Source: DSAD01 sp036825155
Lineage (GTDB): Bacteria; Desulfobacterota; Desulfomonilia; UBA1062
Assembly (NCBI GenBank): GCA_036825155.1
Contig: DAISYU010000004.1
Location: 1 to 64,000 of the forward strand
DNA: 64,000 nucleotides
Reading direction: 5' to 3'
This document shows, piece by piece, positions 61,675-64,000 of the stretch (positions within the stretch are counted from its first letter, which is position 1; each line of letters opens with the position of its first letter). The notes below the pieces were generated by a model, which saw only the letters and a list, made by a program, of their open reading frames with translations, searched no databases and was not told where the DNA came from. The translations under genes were made by a program, and so were the position numbers.

Positions 61675-63408
61675 ATGTTTAAGAGATACTTTCAATCAGA
61701 GATAGATTCACTCAAGGATCTCGGGGCGGACTTTTCAAAAGCGCATCCGGCGGTAGCCTCCATGCTGAGCGGACCGTCTGCAGATCCCGATGTAGAGCGT
61801 CTGCTGGAGGGTGTGGCGTTCCTGACAGCCCAGCTTCGGCAGAAACTTGACGATGAATTTCCCGAGATTATTCATGAGCTCATCCAGCTGATATGGCCGC
61901 ACTACCTGCGGCCTGTTCCGGCATCCACCATCGTTTCCTTCAGGCCAAGACCCATGCTCAAGGAATCCAGGAAGATTCCTGCAGGAATCCATCTCGCCTC
62001 GGTTCCCGTCGAAGGAACACCATGTATCTTTCATACCTGCTATGATGTGGAGATCCACCCCCTGCGTCTCGTCAAGGCATCACTGCAGGAACCTGCAGGT
62101 AAACCGCCGTCCATAAAACTTCTCTTCGAGTTGAACGGCCTGAACCTGTCCGAATGGCAGATAGATACGCTGCGCTTTCACCTGGCCGGAGACATCACCG
62201 CCTCTGCAGATCTCTACCTGCTCCTGAGAAATCATGTGAAGAAGATCGTGCTCTCTTCACCTCAGGCAGGTTCTCCCTGTGAGCTCATGAGTGACTGTCT
62301 GAAACCGGTGGGGTATTCGGCCGAAGAAGCACTCATTCCCTACCCATCGAACTCTTTTCCGGGATACCGGCTCCTCCAGGAATATTTTATCCTTCCTGAA
62401 AAATTCCTCTTTTTTGATCTTACCGGTTGGGAACGATGGACCGGCCGCGGTGAGGGAGGACGCTTCGAGATAACATTCGAATTCGATGAAATCCCATTTC
62501 CACCGCCAAAGGTGAAAGCTGACAATTTTATCCTCTTTGCCACCCCGGTCATAAACATATTCCCGCACGAAGCAGATCCCATACGGTTCGATCATACCAA
62601 GACCGAATATCTCATACGTCCGAGCGGGACAAACTCTTCTCATTATCAGGTATACACGGTTGAGAAGGTAGTGGGATTAAAACACGGCACTGCTCAGCAG
62701 AAGGTGTATGACCCATTCGAGCTTTTTAATCCGCAGACAGGGGAGCATCCTGTCTACCACACAACCATAAAAAAATCCCCGGTTGAAGAAGCCATCAATG
62801 TGTATCTTTCCCCGGCATACCCTCTAGATGGTGAGCTGCCGGAGAGAGAAACACTCTCCATAACACTTACATGCACGAACGGTACCCTGCCCGAGAGCCT
62901 CCGGGTGGGGGACATCTGCGTACCCACCAGTTCAACGCCTGAGTTTGTTGAATTCGGCAATATCCGGCCCGCCACCTCGTATGTGTTGCCGCCGCTGGGT
63001 ACAAACCTGTTGTGGCGCCTGCAATCTCATCTTTCCCTCAACTACCTCTCCCTTGCCAGTGCACAAAACCTCCAGGCCCTGCTGGAACTCTATACCTTCC
63101 CGTCAGCCAGGGACCGTTCCACCCTGCTTGCCATCAGGAAGAGAATAGCAGGCATTGAAGAGATCACTGCGAAACCGGCATCGAGGATTGTCGGCGGGGC
63201 CATGATGAGAGGCCAGGATATCACGGCACGAATGCGCCAGGATCATTTTGCATCCCCGGGAGACCTCTACCTGTTTGGCTGCCTGCTCGACGAGTTCCTT
63301 TCATCCTATGGATCCATCAATACCTACACCCGGTTCGTACTGCAGGAGATCACCAGAGGAGACACCTATCAATGGCCGGTAAGGATAGGAGATCATCCCC
63401 TGATATGA
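61675..63408 (+). CDS. tssF: T6SS baseplate protein TssF
   Basis: The 577-residue protein has the TssF start FKRYFQSEIDSLKDLGADFSKAHPAVASMLSG, then DPDVERLLEGVAFLTAQLRQKLDDEFPEI and LIQLIWPHYLRPVPASTIV. It makes the baseplate wedge with TssG, TssK and TssE. No strong ribosome-binding site is seen except AGAAAG. tssG begins 37 bases before its stop. Confidence 0.95.
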   Translation: MFKRYFQSEIDSLKDLGADFSKAHPAVASMLSGPSADPDVERLLEGVAFLTAQLRQKLDDEFPEIIHELIQLIWPHYLRPVPASTIVSFRPRPMLKESRKIPAGIHLASVPVEGTPCIFHTCYDVEIHPLRLVKASLQEPAGKPPSIKLLFELNGLNLSEWQIDTLRFHLAGDITASADLYLLLRNHVKKIVLSSPQAGSPCELMSDCLKPVGYSAEEALIPYPSNSFPGYRLLQEYFILPEKFLFFDLTGWERWTGRGEGGRFEITFEFDEIPFPPPKVKADNFILFATPVINIFPHEADPIRFDHTKTEYLIRPSGTNSSHYQVYTVEKVVGLKHGTAQQKVYDPFELFNPQTGEHPVYHTTIKKSPVEEAINVYLSPAYPLDGELPERETLSITLTCTNGTLPESLRVGDICVPTSSTPEFVEFGNIRPATSYVLPPLGTNLLWRLQSHLSLNYLSLASAQNLQALLELYTFPSARDRSTLLAIRKRIAGIEEITAKPASRIVGGAMMRGQDITARMRQDHFASPGDLYLFGCLLDEFLSSYGSINTYTRFVLQEITRGDTYQWPVRIGDHPLI

Positions 63409-64000
63409 GACACGAGCTGCTGAAGAAAGGCCCGTCGTTTTCGTTCTTCCAGGTTATCAGACTTCTGCGGCTGCTCGAACGCAAGCACTCGTCCGCTGAA
63501 GTCAAGGACATCACAGACACCTCGCACATCAGGATACGGCCGAAACTTACGCTCGCCTTCCCGCACGCTGATGTGGACAGCATCGAAGAACTCGACGGGG
63601 AAGAGCTCCGCTTCCTTGTCAACACCACTTTCTTAGGCCTCTACGGCACATCTTCCCCCCTGCCGGTCTTCTACACAGAGGATCTCATGGACGAGGCCTC
63701 TTCGGACGAATCGGTATCCAGGGACTTTCTGGACATCTTCAATCATCGCCTGTTCCTGCTGTTGTTCAAGTGCTGGAGCAAGTATCGTATGCATCTCAAG
63801 GTTGTTGAAGAGCAGGATGCGGACTACCTGGAGAGGCTCTTTTGCCTGGTGGGGCTTGGCGAAAAAGCATTCCGGGACGGCATCCCCGATCCCACGGTGC
63901 TCATCCGCTATGCAGGCCTCTTCACCCAGTACCCCCGGTCTGCTCTCGGGCTCCAGACATTGCTGAAGGATGCACTGGGCGGAATTCAGGTGTCAGTCAT
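63372..64000 (+). CDS. tssG: T6SS baseplate protein TssG (cut by window end)
   Basis: The visible 209 codons start MAGKDRRSSPDMRHELLKKG and then FSFFQVIRLLRLLER, the TssG opening, and continue with TFLGLYGTSSPLPVFYTEDL and FLDIFNHRLFLLLFKCWSKYR. I choose 63372, where the family opening begins, over the ATGA at 63405. It overlaps tssF by 37 bases. The remainder, about one third of the usual 330 residues, lies beyond the window. Confidence 0.92.
   Translation, partial: MAGKDRRSSPDMRHELLKKGPSFSFFQVIRLLRLLERKHSSAEVKDITDTSHIRIRPKLTLAFPHADVDSIEELDGEELRFLVNTTFLGLYGTSSPLPVFYTEDLMDEASSDESVSRDFLDIFNHRLFLLLFKCWSKYRMHLKVVEEQDADYLERLFCLVGLGEKAFRDGIPDPTVLIRYAGLFTQYPRSALGLQTLLKDALGGIQVSV

Overview
The window reads as a chromosomal segment of an anaerobic Gram-negative bacterium, most likely a deltaproteobacterium in the broad sense (Desulfobacterota/Myxococcota; exact group not determined). 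The case for this is indirect. Outer-membrane machinery (LolA, MCE/MlaD, many lipoproteins, a type VI secretion system) sits beside the oxygen and superoxide toolkit of anaerobes (desulfoferrodoxin, rubrerythrins, FprA flavodiiron protein with a rubredoxin-tailed flavin reductase). Other pointers are RNase J, the L13-S9-ArgC gene order and a sigma-54 regulator. There is no rRNA, CRISPR array or prophage. One tRNA (Leu, GAG anticodon) is present.

Layout. At 0.4-5.3 kb on the minus strand lie a carboxypeptidase-regulatory-domain lipoprotein, a degraded repeat/IS-like spacer, and a histidine kinase - lipoprotein - sigma-54 response regulator triad resembling enterobacterial QseE-QseG-QseF (GlrK-QseG-GlrR). 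At 5.3-20.8 kb on the plus strand is one long, tightly packed run: an orphan flagellar-rod-like protein, two PlsC-type acyltransferases (one a zinc-ribbon/PH-like fusion), RNase J, UppP, FtsK, LolA, a sirtuin, an AroE-like dehydrogenase, a 42-residue Cys-rich protein, Def, Fmt, Rpe, a TPR lipoprotein, an MCE protein and a repeat protein rich in W-P/F-P motifs. Neighbours often share ATGA or GTGA stop/start overlaps.

At 21.3-26.2 kb on the minus strand is a seven-gene oxygen-defence and iron array. It is headed by desulfoferrodoxin behind a clear Fur-type box: dfx, ferritin, rubrerythrin-like diiron protein, fprA, hrb, a TIGR02757-like gene, rubrerythrin. Then come tRNA-Leu, rpmB, a lipoprotein, minus-strand relA/spoT - proS - ispG, an HDOD-GAF signalling protein, a nucleotidyltransferase, azlCD, a DMT exporter and a complete five-gene dipeptide-type ABC transporter (38-43.6 kb). 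rplM-rpsI-argC and a Memo-family gene follow.

From 47.0 kb to the right edge is a type VI secretion locus: two accessory genes, then tssJ, tssK, tssL, tssM, tagF, tssA, tssB, tssC, hcp, tssE, a strong terminator, tssF and tssG (cut by the window end). The first accessory gene is the most interesting object in the window. It encodes a Cys-cluster protein whose acidic C-terminal tail carries seven spaced E-T-x-x-(L/V/M) motifs, which fit the pThr+3 pattern bound by FHA domains. The next gene resembles the C-terminal part of TagH/Fha proteins without the FHA domain. I infer a split, multivalent variant of the threonine-phosphorylation control of T6SS.
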